Assembly (NCBI GenBank): GCA_938008925.1
Contig: CALLIQ010000717.1
Span: 1-5,174 of the forward strand
Length of the DNA: 5,174 nt
Reading direction: 5' to 3'
DNA from: an uncultured Acidimicrobiales bacterium
GTDB lineage: Bacteria; Actinomycetota; Acidimicrobiia; Acidimicrobiales; SZUA-35
In this document: in pieces, positions 1 to 5,174 of the stretch
Position numbering within the stretch: the first letter of the stretch is position 1
Layout: each line of letters begins with the position of its first letter
Notes under the pieces: model-generated
What the model was told of the DNA's origin: nothing
What the model saw: the letters and a program-made list of their open reading frames with translations, nothing else
Database searches by the model: none
Program-made: the position numbers and the translations under genes

Positions 1-1
1 A

Positions 2-1285
2 TCACGCTCGACCATGACCTGGGCCATCACCGGCCTGCTCCTGGCCACGGCGTTGGGCACGCCGATCGCTGGAACGCTCGGCGACATCTACGGCCATCGC
101 CGGATGGTGCTCCTCGGTCTGGCTTCTGGCGCGGTCCTCACCGCTGCCAGCGGGCTCGCCTGGAACGCTGCGTCGCTCATCGCCTTCCGGGTCGCATTCG
201 GGTTGTTCTCGTCAATGGTGAGTCCGAACGCCGTCGCGTTGATGATGCACGCCTTTGGTGCCGACCGGCGGGCGACGGCCATGGGTTGGTATCAGTTCGC
301 CGTGACGGGAGCGCCGACGATCGGACTGGTGATCGGCGGTCCGCTCATCGACGTGCTCGGCTGGCGGGTTCTCTTCTTCGGGTTCGCCGGCATCAGCTTC
401 CTGGCGTTCGTCATCGGCCTCGTGGTGATACGCCCGACACCGAGAAGCGAAGGGCGCCCGCTCGATCTGCCGGGAGCGACAACCCTCACGCTCGGCGTGC
501 TCGCCGGCCTTTTGGCGATCACTCGGATCACCGCAGCGATCCGCGACGAGAGCATCGGGGCTGCGGTCACCGACCCGATTTCACTGGTGCTGCTGGCTGG
601 GCTGGTCGTCGGCATCCGGGCCTTTGTCTCCATCGAGCAGCGGTCGGCTGCGCCGATGCTCCCGATTCGCTACTTCCGCCGGCGCGACTTCTCGCTCCCG
701 ATGCTGACTTCGGCCACGATGCAGTTCGCCTACATGGGCGGTTTCGTGATCACGCCGGCGCTGCTCGAGGGTCGCTATCTCTGGACCGTCGGCGGCATCG
801 CGTTGCTGATGGCGCCGCGCCCTGGCGCGTTCAGCCTGTCGTCGTTGCTCGGCGGCTACCTGCCGAGCCGAATCGGATTGAAGATCCCGACGCTCATGGG
901 TCCGATCGCGATGATGATCTCGATGGCTGCGTTCATCGCCGCCTCGCCGCTCACGAGCGGCCTCGGCATCGGTCTGATCCTGGTCGGGTTGGTCATGTCC
1001 GGCGTGTCGTCGGGCATCGCCCAACCATCGATCGCGGCGCTCGTCGTCGGCGCGGTCGACGAGGGCGACGTCGGCATCGCGAACGGGATGAATCAACAGA
1101 TCACGATGATCGGCATCATCGTCGGTATCCAGACCATGAACGTGTTGGTCGGCGACGATGCGAGCGGCGGTCGCTTCGCTGCCACGTATCTCGTCGGTTT
1201 CGTGGTCGCCACGGTCGGCCTCGCCGCTGCTTTCGCCATCCGAGGCGAAGCGAGTCGGACCCGGTCCGAGCCTTCCGCGACCTGA
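2..1285 (+). CDS. MFS transporter, DHA2-like drug/proton antiporter (5' end missing)
   Basis: Integral membrane transporter of the major facilitator superfamily, probably exporting small hydrophobic compounds in exchange for protons; the substrate cannot be read from sequence. The frame is open to the window edge and the sequence begins at TM2, so the ATG at 14 is very unlikely to be the true start; TM1 and its loop lie outside. Numbering from that Met: W3 and the TM2 segment lead into MFS motif A (GTLGDIYGHRR, 20-30), TM4 carries the motif-B arginine R59, and TM5 carries the antiporter motif C (GAPTIGLVIGG, 99-109). Many further hydrophobic segments follow up to about residue 410, consistent with a 14-TM DHA2 protein. 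The C-terminus is a short polar Arg/Ser tail. It ends convergently, 28 bp from the polymerase gene, so it is not in that operon. Family assignment is firm; the DHA2 subclass is inferred. Confidence 0.9.
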   Translation, partial: SRSTMTWAITGLLLATALGTPIAGTLGDIYGHRRMVLLGLASGAVLTAASGLAWNAASLIAFRVAFGLFSSMVSPNAVALMMHAFGADRRATAMGWYQFAVTGAPTIGLVIGGPLIDVLGWRVLFFGFAGISFLAFVIGLVVIRPTPRSEGRPLDLPGATTLTLGVLAGLLAITRITAAIRDESIGAAVTDPISLVLLAGLVVGIRAFVSIEQRSAAPMLPIRYFRRRDFSLPMLTSATMQFAYMGGFVITPALLEGRYLWTVGGIALLMAPRPGAFSLSSLLGGYLPSRIGLKIPTLMGPIAMMISMAAFIAASPLTSGLGIGLILVGLVMSGVSSGIAQPSIAALVVGAVDEGDVGIANGMNQQITMIGIIVGIQTMNVLVGDDASGGRFAATYLVGFVVATVGLAAAFAIRGEASRTRSEPSAT

Positions 1286-1303
1286 CGGGGCTCGGCCACC
1301 CCG
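1286..1303. terminator. Possible weak hairpin between convergent genes
   Basis: Immediately after the transporter stop codon, CGGGG (1286-1290) and CCCCG (1299-1303) can pair around an 8-nt loop, in the 28-bp gap shared by two convergent genes. There is no T-tract on either side, so it is not a classical intrinsic terminator. A role in bidirectional termination is inferred from position only. Confidence 0.25.
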
Positions 1304-1313
1304 ATCCGCTTGT

Positions 1314-2324
1314 TCAGTCGGTCTTCTTGGCTCGGCTCGGAGCGACCCTGGGCGGTTCGTTCGGCATCTTTGGATAGACGGGCGGCCACGGCGCATCCAT
1401 CATCCCGGCCGCCATGTCGGCCGCCGACATCTCGAGCAACCGCTCGATCGACTGCGGATCGTCGTTCATCTCGATCCATGGATCGCCGTCGCGTTCCACT
1501 CGGCCCGGCACGTTCTCGATCGTGAGCGCATTGAGGTCGACGTCGTCGAGTTCGGACCAGTCGATCGGCGTCGACACCTGTGCGCCGACGCGGGCTCGGA
1601 CCGACCACGTGCCGAACACGGTCTTGTGGGGGGCGTTCTGGTTGAAGTCGACGAAGACCCTCGACCCGCGCTCCTCCTTCCACCACGCTGCCGTCATCTC
1701 CTCGGGATGGCGACGCTCGAGCTCGCGGGCGAGTGCGACCGCCGCAGCTCTGACCTCGTAGCCGTCCCACTCCGGGCGGAGTCGGACGTAGACGTGGAAG
1801 CCGCGACTCCCCGACGTCTTCACGAACGAACGGATGCCGAGCTCGTCGAACAACGCCTTGGTCTTGCGGGCACCCTCGCGAAGCGCATCGAAGTCGACGC
1901 CCGGAGAGGGGTCGAGGTCGATCCGGAGCTCGTCGGTGTGGTCGGGGTCGGCGGCCAGATAGGGCCAGACGTGGAACCCGAGACAGCCCATGTTGACGGC
2001 CCACACGACGTGGGCGATGTCGGTGGCGACCATTGCGTTCGACGTCGTGCCGTTCGGCGTCGACACGACCGTCGTGTCGAGCCAATCCGGCGCGCCCTTC
2101 GGCACCCGCTTCTGGAAGAACGACTTGCCGGACGCCCCATCGGGGAAGCGCTGCATGAGGATCGGGCGGCCGCCCATCGCGCGCATGAGTGGCTCTTCGA
2201 TCGCCGTGTAGTACTCGACGAGATCGAGCTTGGTCTCGTCGCGCTTGGTGAAGAAGACCTTGTCGGGGCTCGTGACCCGGACCTCGCGGCCGGCGAGGTC
2301 GAGGACGATGGTTTCGCCGCTCAC
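1314..2324 (-). CDS. Stand-alone LigD-type polymerase domain (primase-polymerase, PolDom)
   Basis: Archaeo-eukaryotic primase-superfamily polymerase of the LigD PolDom family, acting in the cytoplasm on DNA gaps or broken ends; relatives prefer ribonucleotides for short gap filling. The protein is 336 aa with a GTG start at 2324. Metal-binding acids are present: IDLDP (D136, D138) and VFVDF (D226). The nucleotide-binding motif KTSGSRGFHVY (169-179) and H118 are also present. Compared from memory with M. tuberculosis LigD PolDom, K22 and K32 keep the spacing of the two lysines that recognise the 5'-phosphate, and F69-F70 match the template-stacking pair. No ligase or nuclease domain is attached; the protein ends in a short Pro/Lys-rich tail. 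This matches the mycobacterial PolD1/Prim-PolC type, linked to excision-repair gap filling, rather than full LigD. It lies 22 bp downstream of the PPOX gene on the same strand, probably co-transcribed. No clear Shine-Dalgarno sequence is seen. Confidence 0.93.
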   Translation of the reverse strand: MSGETIVLDLAGREVRVTSPDKVFFTKRDETKLDLVEYYTAIEEPLMRAMGGRPILMQRFPDGASGKSFFQKRVPKGAPDWLDTTVVSTPNGTTSNAMVATDIAHVVWAVNMGCLGFHVWPYLAADPDHTDELRIDLDPSPGVDFDALREGARKTKALFDELGIRSFVKTSGSRGFHVYVRLRPEWDGYEVRAAAVALARELERRHPEEMTAAWWKEERGSRVFVDFNQNAPHKTVFGTWSVRARVGAQVSTPIDWSELDDVDLNALTIENVPGRVERDGDPWIEMNDDPQSIERLLEMSAADMAAGMMDAPWPPVYPKMPNEPPRVAPSRAKKTD

Positions 2325-2346
2325 GGTTCGATCACCGCCCGTCGTC

Positions 2347-2769
2347 TCACGAGTTGATCTGTCCGACGGCGCTGCTTGGCGTGACCCGAGCGAGGAGGCG
2401 ACCGTCGGCGACCATGGCGGCTCGATACTCGTCCCAATCGCCGTGTTCTTCGCCCGCGACGGCCCGGTAGTACTCGACCAGCGACTCGACGGTCTCGTCG
2501 TCAGGCGCGGCTGCGGTGGCGGAAAGCTCGACGGTGCTGTCGAACGACACGTACGACCACGTCGCCGGGTCGGTCAGATGCAGGACCACCCTCGGATCGC
2601 GACGCATGTTCGCGGTCTTGGCTCGATCTGCGGTGAGAGAGATCAGGAACGAGTCGCCATCACGGGTGTAGGAGATGTCGCTCGACTGCGGTCGCCCATC
2701 GCGCCGAATCGTGATGAGCACGGCGTTCTTGTAGCCCTCGGCCCAGTCCAGTGCGGTCGCGACGTCCAT
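2347..2769 (-). CDS. PPOX-class F420-dependent / flavin-binding protein
   Basis: A 140-aa split-barrel protein of the pyridoxamine-5'-phosphate-oxidase-like superfamily, closest in style to the actinobacterial Rv1155/F420 group. Such proteins bind F420 or FMN and carry out or support redox reactions in the cytoplasm; the substrate here is unknown. The barrel opens with a strand containing AVLITIRRDGRPQSS (16-30). The cofactor-phosphate region follows as RAKTANMRRDPRV (49-61, with K51, N54 and R57), then a strand near WSYVSF (about 70-75). An acidic helix with SLVEYYRAVAGEEHGDWDEY precedes the C-terminal strand. Length is normal for the family. The ATG at 2769 is chosen because a TANNNT box ends exactly 6 nt before it, suggesting a leaderless mRNA; no Shine-Dalgarno sequence is visible. 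It is the first gene of the minus-strand pair with PolDom. F420 rather than FMN as cofactor is an inference. Confidence 0.85.
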   Translation of the reverse strand: MDVATALDWAEGYKNAVLITIRRDGRPQSSDISYTRDGDSFLISLTADRAKTANMRRDPRVVLHLTDPATWSYVSFDSTVELSATAAAPDDETVESLVEYYRAVAGEEHGDWDEYRAAMVADGRLLARVTPSSAVGQINS

Positions 2770-2775
2770 CGGTCA

Positions 2776-2781
2776 AACGTA
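2776..2781 (-). promoter_or_regulatory. Putative -10 box for the PPOX-PolDom pair (leaderless)
   Basis: On the minus strand the hexamer TACGTT fits the actinobacterial -10 pattern TANNNT and is followed by 6 nt and then the ATG at 2769, so transcription would begin at or next to the start codon. No good -35 is seen (AAGCCG at 17-bp spacing). A short hairpin (2789-2793 with 2798-2802) sits between this box and the opposing one; its role is unknown. Inference from spacing only. Confidence 0.45.
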
Positions 2782-2805
2782 GTCGCCCGCCGCCCGAGCG
2801 GCTTC

Positions 2806-2811
2806 TAGGGT
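2806..2811 (+). promoter_or_regulatory. Putative -10 box for the HD-kinase pair (leaderless)
   Basis: TAGGGT fits TANNNT and lies 7 nt before the ATG at 2819, the spacing expected of a leaderless transcript. It has no recognisable -35. It overlaps the left arm of the palindrome at 2809-2830, so a protein bound there would cover the promoter. This is inferred from position and motif, not from a known regulator. Confidence 0.42.
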
Positions 2812-2830
2812 GCCGGTCATGACCGGCACC
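2809..2830. promoter_or_regulatory. Perfect 22-bp palindrome over the HD-gene start (candidate operator)
   Basis: Two 11-bp arms (GGTGCCGGTCA and its exact reverse complement) abut with no spacer, centred between 2819 and 2820. The dyad covers the 3' end of the plus-strand -10 box, the expected transcription start and the first codons of the HD gene. Two-fold symmetry without a spacer suits a dimeric repressor. If transcription instead started upstream, the RNA could fold and hide the start codon. The regulator is not visible in the window. Confidence 0.5.
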
Positions 2831-3499
2831 AGCTCCGTTTCCTCACGCGACGGATCGGCGCCGAGCGCGGCGTCGGTCGTCGCCATCGCCGCGGGCAACC
2901 ACGAGCGTCTCGGCCGCCAAATCGCGTTCATCCTCGAGATCGATCGACTCAAGACGATCATTCGTCGGAGCTTGATCACTGACGCGTCACGGCTGGAGAA
3001 CACCGCCGAACACTCCTGGCATCTCGCCATGCTCGCGCTGACGCTCGGGGAGTGGGCGAGCCCGGAGGTCGACGTCGACCTCGCGATCAAGCTCCTGCTC
3101 GTGCACGACATCGTCGAGGTGGATGCGGGCGACACCTACATCTACGACGACGAGGGGCGGCTCGACAAGGAGCAACGCGAGCAGGCCGCGGCCGATCGGA
3201 TCTTCGGCCTGCTTCCCGCTGACCAGGCCGAGTCGATGCGGGCGTTGTGGGACGAGTACGAGCGGCGCGACACCCCGACCGGACGATTCGCCTACGCCAT
3301 CGATCGCCTCCAACCGCTCCTGTTGAACGCCAGCACCGGCGGTGCGCAGTGGCTCGCCAACGACATCGCCGAGCACCAGGTCCGGCGGATCAACGGGCCG
3401 ATCGCCGATGGCTCCGAGGAGCTGTGGCGCCTCGCCGATTCGGTCATCGCCGATGCGGTCGCCGCTGGCGTGATCCGGACTGAGGACGCGAGCGCGTGA
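2819..3499 (+). CDS. HD-domain phosphohydrolase, YfbR/HDDC2-like
   Basis: Metal-dependent cytoplasmic phosphohydrolase of the HD superfamily (HD_3/COG1896), whose characterised members, E. coli YfbR and human HDDC2, remove the phosphate from 5'-(deoxy)nucleotides. With the ATG at 2819 it is 226 aa. The metal ligands are in place: ENTAEHSWH (H65), VHDIVEVDAGD (H96, D97) and AYAIDRLQ (D162). E100 and D105 keep the HDxxExxxxGD spacing of YfbR, where these acids serve catalysis. A conserved helix RALWDEYERRDTPTGRF precedes the last aspartate. The first ~28 residues are Ser/Ala-rich and outside the family core, which begins near RLGRQIAFILEID. GTG 2810 is an alternative start, but ATG 2819 fits the TAGGGT box; no other start codon occurs before the core. 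The stop overlaps the kinase start by 4 bp, implying translational coupling. Fold and ligands are clear; the true substrate is not. Confidence 0.9.
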   Translation: MTGTSSVSSRDGSAPSAASVVAIAAGNHERLGRQIAFILEIDRLKTIIRRSLITDASRLENTAEHSWHLAMLALTLGEWASPEVDVDLAIKLLLVHDIVEVDAGDTYIYDDEGRLDKEQREQAAADRIFGLLPADQAESMRALWDEYERRDTPTGRFAYAIDRLQPLLLNASTGGAQWLANDIAEHQVRRINGPIADGSEELWRLADSVIADAVAAGVIRTEDASA

Positions 3500-3969
3500 G
3501 CGCCCGCCTGATCATCGTCACCGGCCTCCCTGGGAGCGGCAAGACCACGCACTCGACTGCGCTGGCGGCCGAGCTCGACGCGATGCGGATGTGCCCGGAC
3601 GACGAGTTCGAACGCCAGGGCATCAACCTGTGGGACGGCGACGCTCGCACCCGCATCGAGGGTGAGCAGTGGATCACGACCCTGGCCATGCTCGCGGCCG
3701 GCCGAACGGTGGTGATCGAATGGGGCACGTGGACCCGCGAGGAGCGCGATGAATTGCGATCCGCTGCGGCCGAACTCGGCGCCGCGACGGAGCTCCACCA
3801 CTGCCACGCCGAACCCGAGGTGCTGCACGCACGGGTTTCAGCCCGCGGTCGGGAAGACCCGCCGATCACCCTCGAGCAGATGCACGAGTGGGTCACGTGG
3901 TTCGAGGTGCCGACGCAGGCCGAGGGCGGCGCCCACGACGTGTTCCGGCGCATCGAGTCGACGACCTGA
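3496..3969 (+). CDS. P-loop kinase, AAA_33 / polynucleotide-kinase-like
   Basis: A 157-aa single-domain P-loop phosphotransferase with a GTG start inside GTGA, so its first codon overlaps the stop of the HD gene. The Walker A motif is GLPGSGKTT (10-18). MCPDDEF (32-38) places an acidic residue, D35, where nucleotide and polynucleotide kinases carry their catalytic aspartate. The strand VVIEWGTW (72-79) resembles a Walker B or substrate-site strand, with Glu where T4 polynucleotide kinase has Asp. An Arg-rich lid, RVSARGRED (113-121), is followed by a C-terminal helix around EQMHEWVTWF. The order matches T4 Pnkp's kinase domain, but the same layout occurs in many bacterial AAA_33 kinases of unknown substrate and in small-molecule phosphotransferases. 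Coupling to an HD phosphatase suggests a nucleotide or nucleic-acid 5'-OH substrate, which is an inference. Kinase fold is confident; substrate is open. Confidence 0.87.
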   Translation: MSARLIIVTGLPGSGKTTHSTALAAELDAMRMCPDDEFERQGINLWDGDARTRIEGEQWITTLAMLAAGRTVVIEWGTWTREERDELRSAAAELGAATELHHCHAEPEVLHARVSARGREDPPITLEQMHEWVTWFEVPTQAEGGAHDVFRRIESTT

Positions 3970-3984
3970 CGTTTCGTCGTTTTT
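3959..3984 (+). terminator. Possible intrinsic terminator after the kinase gene
   Basis: CGACGA (3959-3964) can pair with TCGTCG (3974-3979) around a 9-nt loop, directly followed by five T residues (3980-3984). The stem starts in the last codons of the kinase gene and spans its stop. The stem is short and alternative pairings exist (GACG with CGTC, 3968-3978), so strength is doubtful, but the T-run is unusual for this GC-rich sequence. Confidence 0.38.
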
Positions 3985-4004
3985 CGCTCGTTTCGGTGAT
4001 CCCG

Positions 4005-4010
4005 TAGCGT
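4005..4010 (+). promoter_or_regulatory. Possible -10 box for the lipoprotein gene
   Basis: TAGCGT fits TANNNT and lies in the 89-bp gap after the kinase gene, giving a leader of roughly 40 nt before the ATG at 4059. The -35 region (TTTCGC at 17-bp spacing) is poor. Together with the terminator-like hairpin just upstream, it would make the lipoprotein gene its own transcription unit. Weak, motif-only evidence. Confidence 0.28.
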
Positions 4011-4043
4011 TCGCAGTGTTCTGAACGTGTTGTTCGGGACGTT

Positions 4044-4053
4044 GGAGGAGGGA
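4044..4053 (+). promoter_or_regulatory. Strong Shine-Dalgarno site of the lipoprotein gene
   Basis: GGAGGAGGGA ends 5 nt before the ATG at 4059, near-ideal complementarity and spacing to the 16S rRNA 3' end. It fixes this start and contrasts with the divergent genes at 2769 and 2819, which lack any such site. Confidence 0.75.
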
Positions 4054-4058
4054 ACCTC

Positions 4059-4592
4059 ATGCGAATCACCACTGTCGCGACCCGACGAACGCTCATCTGC
4101 GCTCTCGGCTGTGTCCTGGTCTTGCCAGGCTGTTCGTCGAGCGAGGGAACGACCAGCGCGGAAGCTGTCGAGACGACGCTCGCATCCGGTGTCGTCGAAA
4201 CCACGGCTGCGCCACCGACCGAGGCGACGACCACAACGGTCTCGCCGATTGCTCCGTTCATCGGTTTCTGGAACGGCGACTTCGGCGATCTGCTGATCCA
4301 GCAGGTGGGAGACGAGGCTCGCATCGCGTATGAGTGCTGCGACGTCGGCGGCATCCGGGCCCGCGTGGTCGATGGCGCCCTCGTCGGGTGGTACGAGGAC
4401 TCGACCGGGGCCGGGCGGGCCGAGTTCCGGCTGTTGCCGGACGGAACGCTCGACGGACGTTGGCACCTCGGCGAGGATGGGACGTGGAACGAAGCGTGGG
4501 ACATGGCGCCCGTCGCCGATCGAGAGCCTGCGCCCGAGCTCGAGGCGAAGCTGACCGACGATGCGTTCTACGAGGGTCTCCGCACAGATTGA
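4059..4592 (+). CDS. Putative lipoprotein of unknown function
   Basis: A 177-aa protein with a type II signal peptide: basic n-region (R2, R9, R10), hydrophobic core (about 12-22) and lipobox LPGC with the lipidated cysteine at C25. Proline at -2 is not the usual lipobox residue, but L at -3 and G at -1 fit. After C25 comes a 40-residue Ser/Thr/Ala/Glu linker ending in a run of four Thr (57-60), typical of cell-surface lipoproteins in Gram-positive actinobacteria. The folded part (about 67-150) is rich in Trp and Gly and looks all-beta. DGALVGWY (105-112) and DGTLDGRW (128-135) form an imperfect repeat, with a third short DGTW (140-143). Two adjacent cysteines, C93-C94, sit in this exported domain. 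An acidic tail follows. I do not recognise the family. It would be anchored outside the membrane; no ligand or enzyme motif is evident. Confidence 0.8.
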   Translation: MRITTVATRRTLICALGCVLVLPGCSSSEGTTSAEAVETTLASGVVETTAAPPTEATTTTVSPIAPFIGFWNGDFGDLLIQQVGDEARIAYECCDVGGIRARVVDGALVGWYEDSTGAGRAEFRLLPDGTLDGRWHLGEDGTWNEAWDMAPVADREPAPELEAKLTDDAFYEGLRTD

Positions 4593-4607
4593 TCCGACGC
4601 CCGGGGG

Positions 4608-5174
4608 TCAGCCGATGATGTCGACACGACCGGACTGGAGCAGCGCCACGATCGAGCCATCGGCGGACTGTGCCGAGCGTGACCCGGACGAAGCGAAGAC
4701 GTCGCCATCGAGCTGAGAACCGAACCGGTCTGCTGCCGATGGTGGCTCGGGGCGACCGCTGTCGGCCTCGACGACCGCAAGGGTGGTGGGATCGACCGAT
4801 GCAGTGAATGGGGCGAAGTCTTGATCCTGGTAGGCGAGGAGGAGCGTGCCGTCGGCATCGAATCGGATCGAGTTGACGAGTCCGCCTCCGGGCGAGACGT
4901 CCTCGAGCATCAGGATCGACGTCGCGCCCGACGCGACGTCGACGCGACAGACCGCTACGCCAATGACGGTGAAGAAGACCGTCTCGCCCTCGAGCACCGC
5001 TCCGTTCAGGAACTGCCAACAGTCGTCGAGGGGAACGTCGCTCAGGACGGATCCGTCGGCATAGGTGATCGCATTGGTCGTCTCGAGCGTGGCGGCGAGG
5101 TTGGTGACGCCTGCGTCGGTGTACACGAGCTCGAAGCCCAGGATCCCGACGTCGTCGATGCTGACCCGCCACAG
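4608..5174 (-). CDS. Beta-propeller-like protein of unknown function (5' end missing)
   Basis: The frame stays open to the window edge, so the GTG at 5126 is not needed as a start; residues LWRVSIDDVGILGFELVYTD can be read from the edge. The visible C-terminal ~188 residues consist of short beta strands separated by Gly/Asp turns. Recurrent blade-like segments include LVNSIRFDADGTLLLAYQD and SADGSIVALLQSGRVDIIG, plus FTVIGVAVCRVDVASGATS, as in WD40/YncE/SMP-30-type propellers. Two cysteines (in DDCWQF and VAVCRVD) could form a disulfide, suggesting an exported protein; the signal peptide would be outside the window. No catalytic motif is visible. It ends 15 bp from the lipoprotein stop, convergently, so the two are not co-transcribed. 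The coding frame is convincing; the propeller fold is inferred from repeat style only. Confidence 0.7.
   Translation of the reverse strand: MWRVSIDDVGILGFELVYTDAGVTNLAATLETTNAITYADGSVLSDVPLDDCWQFLNGAVLEGETVFFTVIGVAVCRVDVASGATSILMLEDVSPGGGLVNSIRFDADGTLLLAYQDQDFAPFTASVDPTTLAVVEADSGRPEPPSAADRFGSQLDGDVFASSGSRSAQSADGSIVALLQSGRVDIIG

Noticed and set aside
14..16. ATG at 14 as the transporter start
   Set aside because: The frame is open upstream to the edge and the protein would lack TM1, which all MFS antiporters of this type have.
286..1377. Plus-strand 363-codon frame inside the transporter gene
   Set aside because: Highly basic, Arg-rich translation caused by frame-shifted GC-rich codons; the overlapping frame has MFS motifs A and C and membrane helices.
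581..2085. Two long minus-strand open frames (581-1396 and 1093-2085)
   Set aside because: Their translations are Arg/His/Asp-rich without recognisable domains; they are shadows of the MFS gene and an alternative frame of PolDom in GC-rich DNA.
1158..2357. Long plus-strand open frame (399 codons) opposite the polymerase gene
   Set aside because: Arg/Asp/Val-rich low-complexity translation without motifs; it is the antisense shadow of the PolDom gene, whose catalytic motifs are clear.
2810..2812. GTG as start of the HD protein
   Set aside because: It adds only three residues, has no Shine-Dalgarno site and overlaps the -10 box; ATG 2819 has the expected leaderless spacing.
2819..3969. HD-kinase pair as a toxin-antitoxin or anti-phage system
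   Set aside because: The kinase has a zeta-like P-loop fold, but no antitoxin-like gene, nuclease, pore or sensor is present, and the HD protein fits the housekeeping YfbR family.
4023..4035. GAAC...GTTC element upstream of the lipoprotein gene, resembling an actinobacterial LexA (SOS) box
   Set aside because: The spacer is 5 nt (GTGTT) instead of the 4 nt of the LexA box, and the downstream gene is not a repair gene. No proper box was seen before the polymerase operon.

Overview
The window looks like ordinary chromosomal DNA from a high-GC actinobacterium. A member of Acidimicrobiia (Ilumatobacter-like) fits best, but this is inferred from style only. The signs are GC/TCGA-rich codons, GTG starts, putative leaderless starts behind TANNNT -10 boxes, an F420-type flavin/deazaflavin-binding protein, a stand-alone LigD-type polymerase domain, and a lipoprotein with a long Thr/Ala/Glu linker. 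There is no rRNA, tRNA, CRISPR array, insertion sequence or phage gene, and the base composition shows no visible break.

Layout. (1) 2-1285 (+): the 3' part of a DHA2-like MFS drug/proton antiporter gene, cut by the window edge. It converges on (2) a minus-strand pair read from 2769 down to 1314: a PPOX-class F420/flavin-binding protein, then a stand-alone LigD-type primase-polymerase (PolDom) with all catalytic acids present. (3) A 49-bp divergent gap (2770-2818) holds a -10-like box for each direction and a perfect 22-bp palindrome covering the plus-strand start. (4) 2819-3969 (+): a YfbR/HDDC2-like HD-domain phosphohydrolase, overlapping by 4 bp a P-loop kinase of the AAA_33/polynucleotide-kinase type. 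(5) 4059-4592 (+): a lipoprotein of unknown function with a strong Shine-Dalgarno site. (6) 4608-5174 (-): the 3' end of a beta-propeller-like protein gene, convergent with the lipoprotein gene and cut by the window edge.

How the genes may work together. The centre is a divergent unit: PPOX + PolDom on one side, HD phosphohydrolase + P-loop kinase on the other. A gap-filling primase-polymerase beside a phosphatase/kinase pair suggests nucleic-acid end or nucleotide metabolism. A known fused protein (HD-Pnk of Runella) combines an HD phosphoesterase with a polynucleotide kinase, so a split end-healing pair is a testable idea. However, the HD protein resembles YfbR-type 5'-nucleotidases more closely, so nucleotide housekeeping is at least as likely. 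The most striking non-coding signal is the palindrome at 2809-2830. I see no convincing evidence for a wholly new system.
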